From Corynebacterium nuruki S6-4 (GTDB taxonomy: Bacteria > Actinomycetota > Actinomycetes > Mycobacteriales > Mycobacteriaceae): DNA of 64,000 nt. The stretch spans positions 1,736,001-1,800,000 of the forward strand of contig NZ_CP042429.1 of NCBI RefSeq assembly GCF_007970465.1. Reading direction: 5' to 3'. Within the stretch, counting starts at the first letter, position 1. Each line of letters opens with the position of its first letter. The notes below the pieces were generated by a model. The model saw only the letters and a list, made by a program, of their open reading frames with translations, was not told the origin of the DNA and ran no database searches. The translations under genes and the position numbers were made by a program. Below are positions 19,516 to 26,567 of this stretch, in pieces.

Positions 19516-20784
19516 CTACTTCGCCGACTCGACGGCCGCGAGCAGGATGCAGGTCGCCACCCCGTCCATCGCGACCTCGACCTCGTCCAGCGGCGGCATC
19601 GACGGTGCCAGGCGCAGGTTGCGGTCGTTCGGGTCGTGGTGCAGCGGGAACGACGATCCGGCACCGGTCAGCGCGATGCCGGCCTCCTTCGCCAGGGCCA
19701 CCGCGCGGGCGGCGGTGCCGTCGACCATGTCCACCGAGATGAAGTAGCCGCCGGCAGGGTGCGTCCACTCGGCGACGCCGGTGCCGCCGAGACGGCGCTC
19801 CAGGATGTCGGTGACCGCCCGGAACTTCGGGGCGAGGATCCCGGCGTGCTTGCGCATCACCGCGTACACCCCCTCGGTGGAACCGAAGTAGCGGGCGTGG
19901 GCGAGCTGGTTGACCTTGTTCGGGCCGATGCCGCGGACGTTCGCGATGGAGCGGTACCAGTCCAGGTTCTCCTTCGAGGAGTGGAAGAAGGCGACGCCGG
20001 AGCCGGCGAACGTGATCTTCGAGGTCGAGGACATCACCCAGAACCGGTTCGGGTTCCCGGCCGCGGCGGCGAAGCCGACGACGTCGATGATCTCCGGGAA
20101 CTCGTCGGTGAGGGTGTGCACCGCGTAGGCGTTGTCCCAGACGATGCGGAAGTCGGGGGCCGCGGTCTCCATCGCCGCGAGACCTTCGGCGACCTCGCGG
20201 CTGACCGAGTGACCGCTGGGGTTGGAGAACACCGGCACCGTCCACATGCCCTTGACCTGCGGGTCCTTGACGAGTTCGCGGACGGCCTCCAGATCGGGGC
20301 CGGTCTCGGTCATCGGGACGGTGAGCATCTCGAAGCCGAAGGTCTCGGTGATGGTGTGGTGGCGGTCGTAGCCGGGGACCGGGCAGATCCACTTGACGGT
20401 CTCCCCCGCGCCCCACGGCTGCGGCGAGTCGTTGTTGCCGAAGGTCACGGACCAGGAGATGAGGTCGAACATGATGTTCAGGCTGGAGGAGTCCGCGGCC
20501 ATGAGCAGTGCGGGATCGATGCCCAGCACACCGGCCCACAGGTCACGGATGTCGGCGATGCCGTTGGCGCCGCCGTAGTTGCGGACGTCCACGCCGTCGC
20601 TGGTGCGGTAGTCGTCGGCGCCGGGCAGGGCCAGCAGGTCGTGCGCGAGGTCCAGCTGCTCGACGGAGGGCTTGCCGCGGGTGAGGTCGAGAGACAGGTT
20701 CCGGTCCTTGAGCTCCTGGTAGGACGCCCTGATATCGGCCTCGTGCGCGAGCAGGTGTGCGATGTTTTCGGTGGTCAGCTTCAT
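19516..20784 (-). CDS. aspT: PLP-dependent aspartate aminotransferase, AspT type
   Basis: 422-residue fold-type I aminotransferase, transferring the amino group of aspartate to 2-oxoglutarate. Visible: DLTRGKPS near residue 30, YGGANGIADIRDLW substrate/PLP loop, NPSGHS, DNAYAVH (PLP-binding Asp/Tyr), and SSTSKITFAGSGVAF with the Schiff-base lysine; RLAPSMP carries the carboxylate-binding arginine. This composition matches the Corynebacterium AspT subgroup rather than classical AspC. ATG at 20784 was chosen because it begins MKLTTENIAHLL; the longer frame upstream reads through promoter DNA. AGGAGG lies about 11 nt upstream. Confidence 0.93.
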   Translation of the reverse strand: MKLTTENIAHLLAHEADIRASYQELKDRNLSLDLTRGKPSVEQLDLAHDLLALPGADDYRTSDGVDVRNYGGANGIADIRDLWAGVLGIDPALLMAADSSSLNIMFDLISWSVTFGNNDSPQPWGAGETVKWICPVPGYDRHHTITETFGFEMLTVPMTETGPDLEAVRELVKDPQVKGMWTVPVFSNPSGHSVSREVAEGLAAMETAAPDFRIVWDNAYAVHTLTDEFPEIIDVVGFAAAAGNPNRFWVMSSTSKITFAGSGVAFFHSSKENLDWYRSIANVRGIGPNKVNQLAHARYFGSTEGVYAVMRKHAGILAPKFRAVTDILERRLGGTGVAEWTHPAGGYFISVDMVDGTAARAVALAKEAGIALTGAGSSFPLHHDPNDRNLRLAPSMPPLDEVEVAMDGVATCILLAAVESAK

Positions 20785-20996
20785 GGGCCCGGAGGTCCTC
20801 CTCGACTGTGACTTCGGCAGGCGGACGGCGACGACGGTGCTGCCGACGTCCACGGGAGTTGTTTCGGTCCCCGAGTCTAGCCTTACCCGCACATCCGCAC
20901 CGGCAGGTGCTCCCTCGTCCGGTAGCCCCGGGCCAACCGTGATGTACCCCGCCCCGGTCCCCGTGGGAGTTCCCCTGAAGCCCCCTGAAGTTTGAA

Positions 20997-21083
20997 GGAC
21001 CCCGCGCACCCGTCAGAGCTCGCTGACCCTTGCTGCATTCCTGCCCTGGGGGAGTTCACAAGATGCACGCCGCACGGGATCCG
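20997..21083 (-). ncRNA. ffs: Signal recognition particle 4.5S RNA
   Basis: On the minus strand the segment carries the SRP core GGGCAGGAATGCAGCAAGGG (about 21048 down to 21029), the Ffh-binding loop of actinobacterial SRP RNA. The ends pair: GGATCCCGTGC at the 5' end with GCGCGGGGTCC at the 3' end, 11 pairs with wobbles. The 5' end fits the promoter at 21090-21119; the exact 3' end is estimated from the helix. It targets membrane and secreted proteins together with Ffh. Confidence 0.88.
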
Positions 21084-21089
21084 GGGGTC

Positions 21090-21119
21090 ATAGTATCGCA
21101 GCCGCGCGCAGAGGTCCAA
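21090..21119 (-). promoter_or_regulatory. Promoter of SRP RNA
   Basis: On the minus strand TTGGAC (21114-21119), an 18-nt spacer and TACTAT (21090-21095). Both boxes are close to housekeeping sigma consensus and predict a start near 21083, matching the 5' end deduced from the RNA helix. Confidence 0.75.
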
Positions 21120-21286
21120 GACCGGGAGGACGAGGGGATACCGGGAGGACGCCGAAGGGTGCCGCCCCTGTCCCACCGGGGCCCCTGCGCCTGTCCGGCC
21201 ACTGTCCCGCACCTTGTCCCGCTCCTTGTCCCGCCACCTCCCCGACCCCGGCCGTTTTCCGCAGATATGTCCGGCCACCTGCGCTT

Positions 21287-21315
21287 TTGTCCGGGCTGGA
21301 CACGATGTGTATAGT
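21287..21315 (+). promoter_or_regulatory. Promoter of tRNA-Ser(GGA)
   Basis: TTGTCC (21287-21292), 17-nt spacer, TATAGT (21310-21315). The predicted start is within a base or two of the mature tRNA 5' end at 21324. Confidence 0.75.
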
Positions 21316-21323
21316 TTGGCGAC

Positions 21324-21412
21324 GGAGGATTCGACTAGCGGCCTATGTCACACGCCTGGAACGCGTGAGGGAGTCACATCCCACAGGGGTTCAAATCCCC
21401 TATCCTCCGCCA
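21324..21412 (+). tRNA. tRNA-Ser, anticodon GGA
   Basis: 89 nt. Acceptor GGAGGAT pairs with ATCCTCC; discriminator G and encoded CCA end at 21412. Anticodon stem CACGC/GCGTG encloses CTGGAAC with anticodon GGA (reads UCC/UCU). A long variable arm (class II) and the T-loop GGTTCAAATCCC are present. Confidence 0.96.
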
Positions 21413-21415
21413 ACG

Positions 21416-21446
21416 GGAACCCCCGGTCCGATGGACCGGGGGTTCC
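21416..21446 (+). terminator. Terminator-like hairpin after tRNA-Ser(GGA)
   Basis: Perfect 14-bp stem GGAACCCCCGGTCC with a 3-nt loop, starting 4 nt after the tRNA. There is no T tract after it, common in high-GC actinobacteria. Confidence 0.75.
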
Positions 21447-21529
21447 GTCGTATGCGGATACTCCCCTTCATGGTGCCGGGACCGCATACTGCGCTCGCAG
21501 ATACGGCAGATACGGCTTAATCGGGGGTC

Positions 21530-21602
21530 AACGGCAGATACTGCACCCGCTGTCACCGCCGACGGGGCGGAAACGGTGACAGGCGGGGCAGTATCCGCCG
21601 TT
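21530..21602. repeat. Palindromic intergenic repeat, family A copy 1
   Basis: 73 nt: 29-nt arms around a 15-nt loop. Left arm AACGGCAGATACTGCACCCG then CTGTCACCG; right arm is its near reverse complement (4 mismatches). A second copy lies at 56417-56489 in opposite orientation; corresponding arms match at 27 of 29 positions while the loop differs. The rest of the 21447-21755 spacer shows a short GCAGATACG tandem at 21499-21517 and no gene. Confidence 0.88.
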
Positions 21603-21755
21603 CACCCGCTGCTGCCCCCGCCGGTGGCGGTGACGGGTGCGGCGCGAGGACTGCGCGAGGACGACACGGAGTCGGCAGGAACACCCCCGCAGGAGAGCAC
21701 ACGAAGGCATCCTGCCGCAGATCCGCATTCCTTTTTCTCCACCGTCGGGAACCGG

Positions 21756-21761
21756 TAGGAT
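21756..21761 (+). promoter_or_regulatory. -10 box for SGNH hydrolase, leaderless arrangement
   Basis: TAGGAT followed 8 nt later by the ATG at 21770; no clear ribosome-binding site. The predicted start of transcription coincides with the start codon. Confidence 0.55.
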
Positions 21762-21769
21762 CTGACCAC

Positions 21770-22675
21770 ATGTCGCAGCACCGCAGTCGGACCATCAGCC
21801 GTCTGTCGAACCGTCTCTCCCAACGCACCACCACCGGCGTCCTCGGTGGTGCCGCCATCCTCGCCACGGGACTGACCCTCGCCTCCATCGCCGGCGCCGA
21901 TTCGGACCCCGGCGCCTCACCGGACACCGGTCACGGCGCCGACTACACCGTCGCGGCGTCCACCGATGACCCGGCCGACCCGCCCCGCACCGGCCCGGTC
22001 GTCGCCTTCGGGGACTCCTACTTCTCCGCCCCGTCAGTGCCCGAGGGTCTCGGCCCCTGCGGCCGGTCCTCCGGCAACTGGACCCGCCTGGCCGCCGCCG
22101 AAACCGGACGCGACATCCACGACTACAGCTGCGCCGGGGACACCTCCACCACCATGCTCGACCGGGTCGACGACGCAGTCAGGTCCGGCGACCTCGACAC
22201 CGGGACCGCCACCGTGGTCCTCGCCATCGGCGGCAACGACTTCAGCCACCAGAAGGCAGTCCTCGGCGACACGGTCGGCGACCTGCCCGAAACCCGCGGA
22301 AAGGTGCTGGCGAACGTCGCCGAGGCCGTGTCCCGGATCCGGGCGGCCGCACCGGACGCCAGACTGGTCTTCACCGGCTACCTGCCCTCCACCGACGGCC
22401 CGAAGGTCTGCCGGGATGCCGGGGCCTCGGTCGACGACGGGCCGCTCAACGACCTGGAGGCCTACATCAGTGCGACGATGGCCCGGGCCGCGGAGGCCGC
22501 CGGGGCGTCCTACGTCGACGTGAGGGACGCCGCCGCCGGCAACTCCACCTGCAGCCCGGTCGGCACCCGCTATGTCTCCGGGTCGGACGACGGATCGTCC
22601 GATGTGCTGCTGAAATGGCACCCCACCCAGGCGGGCAACCGGTTCATGGCCGACCAGCTCATCCCGGAGCTCTAG
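21770..22675 (+). CDS. Secreted SGNH-family esterase/lipase
   Basis: 301 residues with a Sec signal (TTGVLGGAAILATGLTLASIAGADS, about 20-44). The mature part has the SGNH blocks: block I GDSY with nucleophile Ser83 (81-84), block III GGND (154-157) and block V WHPTQAG with catalytic His284. Cysteines near 97, 121, 201 and 256 suggest disulphides, as in Streptomyces-type secreted lipases. It is expected to cleave ester-linked acyl chains at or outside the cell surface; the natural substrate is unknown. Convergent with nadE (22 nt between stops). Confidence 0.87.
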   Translation: MSQHRSRTISRLSNRLSQRTTTGVLGGAAILATGLTLASIAGADSDPGASPDTGHGADYTVAASTDDPADPPRTGPVVAFGDSYFSAPSVPEGLGPCGRSSGNWTRLAAAETGRDIHDYSCAGDTSTTMLDRVDDAVRSGDLDTGTATVVLAIGGNDFSHQKAVLGDTVGDLPETRGKVLANVAEAVSRIRAAAPDARLVFTGYLPSTDGPKVCRDAGASVDDGPLNDLEAYISATMARAAEAAGASYVDVRDAAAGNSTCSPVGTRYVSGSDDGSSDVLLKWHPTQAGNRFMADQLIPEL

Positions 22676-22697
22676 ACCGGCCCCGGCCCGGTGCGGC

Positions 22698-24764
22698 TCA
22701 GTCCCGTGCCGCGGCCGGGTAGACGGCGTCCAGTTCGGCGAGCCAGGCCCGCGCATTGCCGTCCGACGGTGCCCGCCAGTCCCCGCGCGGTGACAGCGCG
22801 CCCGCCGGGGAGACCTTCGGACCGTTGGGGATCGCACTGCGCTTGAACTGCGAGAAACCGAAGAAGCGCTGCAGGAAGGTCCGTTCCCACCGCACGATCG
22901 TCGCCAGGTCGTAGGCGTAGCGGTCGGCGTCGGGGAAGCCGGCCGGCCATTCGCCGGCGTCGGCGTCCTGCCAGGCGTGCCACGCGAGGAAGGCGATCGT
23001 GGTGGGCCTCCGGCCCTGCAGGATGTGCCACAGGGTGAAGTCGTGCAGGGCGTACGGCCCGATCGTGTCCTCGGTGGACTGCACCTGGCCGTCCGGGCCG
23101 GCCGGGACCAGTTCCGGGCTGATCTCGGTGTCGAGGACGGACTGCAGCACCGCGGCGGCGTCCGCCCCGACGACCGTGCCGTCGGCGATGACCCAGCGGA
23201 TGAGGTGCTGGATGAGTGTCTTCGGCACACCCGGATTCACCGCATAGTGGCTCATCTGGTCGCCGACACCGTAGGTGCACCAGCCGAGCGCGATCTCGGA
23301 GAGGTCCCCGGTGCCCACCACGATGCCGCCGAGCTGGTTGGCCAGGCGGAACAGGTAGTCGGTGCGCAGCCCGGCCTGCACGTTCTCGAAGGTGACGTCG
23401 TAGACCGGCTCACCGTCGCCGAACGGGTGGTGCATCTGCCTCAGCATCTCGGTCGCCGCCGGGCGGATGTCGAGGGTCTCCACACTCGCCCCCATCGCCT
23501 CGGCGAGCTTCACCGCGTTCGACTTCGTGTGCTCCGAGGTGGCGAAACCGGGCATCGTGTAGGTGAGGATGTCGGAGCGCGGCCGGCCCATCCGGTCCAT
23601 CGCACGGGCGATGACCAGCAGTGCATGGGTGGAGTCCAGTCCGCCGGAGACCCCCAGCACCGGCTTCGGGTCGCCGATCGCCCGCAGTCGCTGCACCAGC
23701 CCGGAGACCTGGATGTTGAAGGTCTCGTAGCAGTCCTGTGCCAGCCGGGCCGGGTCACCGGGGACGAAGGGGAAGCGGGCGATGCGGCGGCGCAGGCCGA
23801 TCTCACCGGTCGGCGGGTTGAGGGTGAAACCGACGGTGCGGAAGGTGGCGTCCCGCCCGCCGGCGACCGCGCGCCGGTTGTCGTCAAAGGTGCCCTGCCG
23901 CCGGCGGGTCGCGACGATGCCGGCGACGTCGACGTCGGCGACGGACCAGCGGGCCCCGTCGGGGAACCGCTCGGTCTCGGCGAGCAGTTCCCCCCGCTCG
24001 TGGATCATCGTCAACCCGTCCCAGGAGACGTCGTTGGTGGATTCCCCCTGGCCGGCGGCGGCGTAGACGTAGGCGGCGACGTTGCGTGTCGAGGCGGAGC
24101 CGGCCAGCAGGTGCCGGTCGTCGGCGCGCTGCACGGTGACGGGGGAACCGGAGAGGTTCAGCAGCACCGTCGCGCCGTGGAGGGCGGCGAGCGACGACGG
24201 CGGGACCGGCACCCACATGTCCTCGCAGATCTCCGCGTGCACGGTCAGTCCGGCGACGTCGGTGGCCTCGAACAGCAGGTCGGTGCCGAAGGGCACCTCG
24301 CGCTCCCCCACGCGGATCATCGCGCCGTGGACGTCGTCGCCGGGCGCGTACCAGCGGCGTTCGTAGAACTCGCGGTAGGTCGGCAGATTCGACTTCGGTG
24401 TCACACCGAGAATCTCGCCGCGGTGGATGACCACCGCACAGTTGTAGAGCCGGTTGCGCCAGGCCAGCGGGGCGCCGACCACGAGCACCGGGAAGAGCTG
24501 TTCGGACGCCGCGCGCACGGTCTCGAGTGCGCCCCGGGCCGCCTCGAGGAGTGTGTCCTGCAGGACGAGGTCGTCGATGGCGTAGCCGGTGAGGCAGAGT
24601 TCGGGGAACACGGCGACGGCGACGTGGTCGTCGTGGAGTTCACGGGCGGCGGCCAGCACGGTGCGGGCGTTGGTGGCGGGGTCGGCGACGGCGACCGGGA
24701 CGGTGACGGCCGCGACGCGGGCGAAGCCGTGGGCGTAGATGCCGGCGGTGGGCTGATCAGGCAT
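22698..24764 (-). CDS. nadE: Glutamine-dependent NAD+ synthetase
   Basis: 688 residues, last step of NAD synthesis: amidation of nicotinic acid adenine dinucleotide with ammonia channelled from glutamine. The N-terminal nitrilase-type amidase domain has the triad Glu55, Lys124 and Cys180 (FPELC, TPKSN, EICEDMW). The C-terminal synthetase has the ATP PP-loop SGGLDS (373-378). Length is normal for the actinobacterial two-domain enzyme. ATG at 24764 (MPDQPTAG) is chosen; the frame continues upstream to 24836 into the palindromic repeat. No strong ribosome site is visible. Confidence 0.95.
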   Translation of the reverse strand: MPDQPTAGIYAHGFARVAAVTVPVAVADPATNARTVLAAARELHDDHVAVAVFPELCLTGYAIDDLVLQDTLLEAARGALETVRAASEQLFPVLVVGAPLAWRNRLYNCAVVIHRGEILGVTPKSNLPTYREFYERRWYAPGDDVHGAMIRVGEREVPFGTDLLFEATDVAGLTVHAEICEDMWVPVPPSSLAALHGATVLLNLSGSPVTVQRADDRHLLAGSASTRNVAAYVYAAAGQGESTNDVSWDGLTMIHERGELLAETERFPDGARWSVADVDVAGIVATRRRQGTFDDNRRAVAGGRDATFRTVGFTLNPPTGEIGLRRRIARFPFVPGDPARLAQDCYETFNIQVSGLVQRLRAIGDPKPVLGVSGGLDSTHALLVIARAMDRMGRPRSDILTYTMPGFATSEHTKSNAVKLAEAMGASVETLDIRPAATEMLRQMHHPFGDGEPVYDVTFENVQAGLRTDYLFRLANQLGGIVVGTGDLSEIALGWCTYGVGDQMSHYAVNPGVPKTLIQHLIRWVIADGTVVGADAAAVLQSVLDTEISPELVPAGPDGQVQSTEDTIGPYALHDFTLWHILQGRRPTTIAFLAWHAWQDADAGEWPAGFPDADRYAYDLATIVRWERTFLQRFFGFSQFKRSAIPNGPKVSPAGALSPRGDWRAPSDGNARAWLAELDAVYPAAARD

Positions 24765-24835
24765 GTCCACCAGTGTGCCAGGCGGGTGGTGCCCACCGAC
24801 CGCCACGGCGTGAAAACCCGGTACTGCGGGTGCCA

Positions 24836-24905
24836 TGTCCGCATCGCGCGACGTGGGGACGGTCGCACCGGGCCCGGACCATCCTCCCGTCGCGCGATGC
24901 TCACG
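24836..24905. repeat. Palindromic intergenic repeat, family B copy 2
   Basis: 70 nt with the same 29-12-29 plan as 15022-15091. Begins TGTCCGCATCGCGCGACG; the right end CGTCGCGCGATGC is conserved but the last five bases have drifted. It is preceded by CTGCGGGTGCCA, as is copy 3 at 25639. It sits just downstream of hicB. Confidence 0.9.
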
Positions 24906-24936
24906 TCATCGCTGCGGGGGATCGCGGAGACCGGCC

Positions 24937-25323
24937 CTACCGCACGGCGAGCTTCTGGGCCTGCTGGTAGCTGACGCCGAGCAGCTTCCCGATGTCGCGG
25001 AACGTGAGACCGTCTGAGGAGAGCGCCCGGGCCACGGCCTGCATCGAGGCCGTGGCCTGTGCCTGTGCTTCGCGTGCACGGTCTTTCAGTTCAGCCGCCT
25101 CCTGTGCCGCATCCGCAGCCGGCCCTTCGGGGACGACAGTCACCTCCGCGTCTCCGGCGTCCCCGGTGATGTCCGGGAACAGGGCGAGTGCGTCCCGGAC
25201 CATATCCGGGATCTGGTCGAGCCGACGGGTCTGGGTGAACAGTCCGGGGACCTCGTCCACGGTGACGGTCCACCATCCCTCGTCACGGTTGGCGCGGGCG
25301 GTAAAGGTGTTGTTCATGGTCAT
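24937..25323 (-). CDS. hicB: HicB-like antitoxin
   Basis: 128 residues. The N-terminal half is a HicB-type partial RNase H fold (NTFTARANRDEGWWTVTVDEVPGLFTQTRRLDQIPDMVRDAL); the C-terminal part after an alanine-rich helix ends in a helix-turn-helix-like stretch (SDGLTFRDIGKLLGVSYQQAQKL). It should bind and neutralise the adjacent HicA and autoregulate the pair. Its ATG overlaps the hicA stop (ATGA), so the two are translationally coupled; a second ATG two codons downstream is an alternative start. Confidence 0.82.
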   Translation of the reverse strand: MTMNNTFTARANRDEGWWTVTVDEVPGLFTQTRRLDQIPDMVRDALALFPDITGDAGDAEVTVVPEGPAADAAQEAAELKDRAREAQAQATASMQAVARALSSDGLTFRDIGKLLGVSYQQAQKLAVR

Positions 25324-25508
25324 GCTCCGATCTGTCGCAGAATCTCGATGGCGAATCTGTCCGGAATCTCCCGGTGACGCGGGACCGTCGTGTAGCGGTC
25401 ACCGATCCAGACTCTTGTGTGGTTGCGTCCTTCCTCGATGCGCAGGGGTTCTCCCAGTGTCTTCGCCCGTCTTCTGATCCTGCGCATGATGTCGCGCCGT
25501 GTAGTCAT
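25320..25508 (-). CDS. hicA: HicA-like mRNA interferase toxin
   Basis: 62-residue basic protein with the HicA double-stranded-RNA-binding-like fold: GRNHTRVWIGDRYTTVPRHREIPDRFAIEILRQIG. His30 in the G-x-x-H motif is the expected catalytic residue. It would cleave mRNA when HicB is lost. The order toxin then antitoxin with 4-nt overlap is standard. Upstream on the minus strand GACTAG occurs twice (as GACTAGAGAC and GACTAGTCTC), a possible operator. The module lies between two family B palindromic repeats. Confidence 0.82.
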   Translation of the reverse strand: MTTRRDIMRRIRRRAKTLGEPLRIEEGRNHTRVWIGDRYTTVPRHREIPDRFAIEILRQIGA

Positions 25509-25638
25509 GAGACTAGTCCCCCTGATGCGACGTCTCTAGTCGCTGTAATGCGATTTTTCTGGGCCGCCAACGAACTGTTCATGCCTTATCTGACTCCGCC
25601 CGGCTCCGGAAGGTTCCCCGCCGGCGCTGCGGGTGCCA

Positions 25639-25708
25639 TGTCAGCATCGCGCGATGTGGGGATGGTGGCACCGGCCCCGGACCATCCTCCCGTCGCGCGA
25701 TGCCGACA
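25639..25708. repeat. Palindromic intergenic repeat, family B copy 3
   Basis: 70 nt, 29-12-29 plan, begins TGTCAGCATCGCGCGATG and ends CGTCGCGCGATGCCGACA. Same orientation as the copy at 24836-24905; together they bracket hicAB. The flanking CTGCGGGTGCCA on the left is shared with that copy. Confidence 0.9.
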
Positions 25709-25784
25709 CGGCGGGTCAGTCACCGGACGCCGGCGAGGTTCACGGCGCGGGAATTCCGTCCTCCCCGCGCGTGTTACAGCTCCC

Positions 25785-26495
25785 ATGAGCACACAGGGAA
25801 ACACCGTCGGAATCATCGGGGCCGGTCTCATCGGGGCCACCGTCGCACGCCTGGCCGTCCAGGGCGGCCATGAGGTCGTCATCAGCAATTCGCGCGGTCC
25901 GAGAACACTGCTGCCGCTGGTCGCGGCCCTGGGCCCGAACGCCCGCGCCGCGACCGTCGAAGAGGCTGCGGAGGCCGGGGACATCGTGGTGGTCAGTGTC
26001 CCGCTCGGTGCCCTGGCGGACATCCCCGCTGCTGCGCTGGCGGGCAAGACCGTCATCGACACATCGAACTACTACTGGCAGCGCGACGGCCACATCGCCG
26101 CCCTCGGCAACCGGGAGATCACCACCTCGCAGCTCCTCCAGGACCGGGTGCCGGACGCCCACGTGGTGAAGGCGTTCAACAACATCAACTTCGCCCATCT
26201 CGGACGCCTCGCCCGCCCCGCCGGCTCCCCCGACCGCACCAGCCTGGTCATCGCCGGCGACGATGCGGACGCCAAGGCGCAGGTCACCGCGTTCCTGGAC
26301 TCGATCGGCTACGGAACGCTGGACGCCGGCCCGCTGTCCGAGGGACGCCGCTTCGACAACGGCCAGCCCGCCTACGGTCGGCCGTACCTGACCCCGGACG
26401 CGGACCCGACCGACATCCTGACGATGGGCCCGGGTCAGGCCGCCACCGACGACCAGCTGCGGGCGGCACTCACCGCCGCGGACCTGCCGGACTGA
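25785..26495 (+). CDS. NADP-dependent F420-reductase-fold oxidoreductase
   Basis: 236 residues with an N-terminal Rossmann motif (GIIGAGLIGATVARL), followed by ISNSRGPRTL, the usual position for phosphate recognition of NADP(H) (Ser-Arg), and DTSNYYWQRDG. This is the family of NADPH:F420 oxidoreductases and related reductases; corynebacteria are not known for F420, so the true acceptor is uncertain. ATG at 25785 starts right after a non-coding repeat region and begins MSTQGNTVG. It is followed by a 13-nt tandem repeat. Confidence 0.8.
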   Translation: MSTQGNTVGIIGAGLIGATVARLAVQGGHEVVISNSRGPRTLLPLVAALGPNARAATVEEAAEAGDIVVVSVPLGALADIPAAALAGKTVIDTSNYYWQRDGHIAALGNREITTSQLLQDRVPDAHVVKAFNNINFAHLGRLARPAGSPDRTSLVIAGDDADAKAQVTAFLDSIGYGTLDAGPLSEGRRFDNGQPAYGRPYLTPDADPTDILTMGPGQAATDDQLRAALTAADLPD

Positions 26496-26499
26496 GTTG

Positions 26500-26560
26500 C
26501 CGGGCCTGGTCACCGGGCCTGGTCACCGGACCTGGTCACCGGACCTGGTCACCGGGCCGG
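26500..26560. repeat. 13-bp tandem repeat after an oxidoreductase gene
   Basis: Four full units of CCGG(G/A)CCTGGTCA starting at 26500, 26513, 26526 and 26539, plus a partial unit. The first two are identical and the next two are identical to each other. It fills the short gap between convergent genes; intergenic minisatellite. Confidence 0.9.
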
Positions 26561-26567
26561 GACGCCG

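Noticed and set aside
21528..21728. A short frame with CxxC..CxxC (Y-C-P-A-C-H-R-F .. C-S-I-C-R), similar to one at 56159-56587
   Set aside because: The match is explained by the family A palindrome being read in the same phase in both copies; differences follow stem and loop rather than codon positions, and the rest of the frames do not align.
24836..25708. Repeats around hicAB as attachment sites of an integrated element
   Set aside because: No integrase, no tRNA end at the junctions, and a third copy of the same repeat lies at 15022 away from any island boundary.
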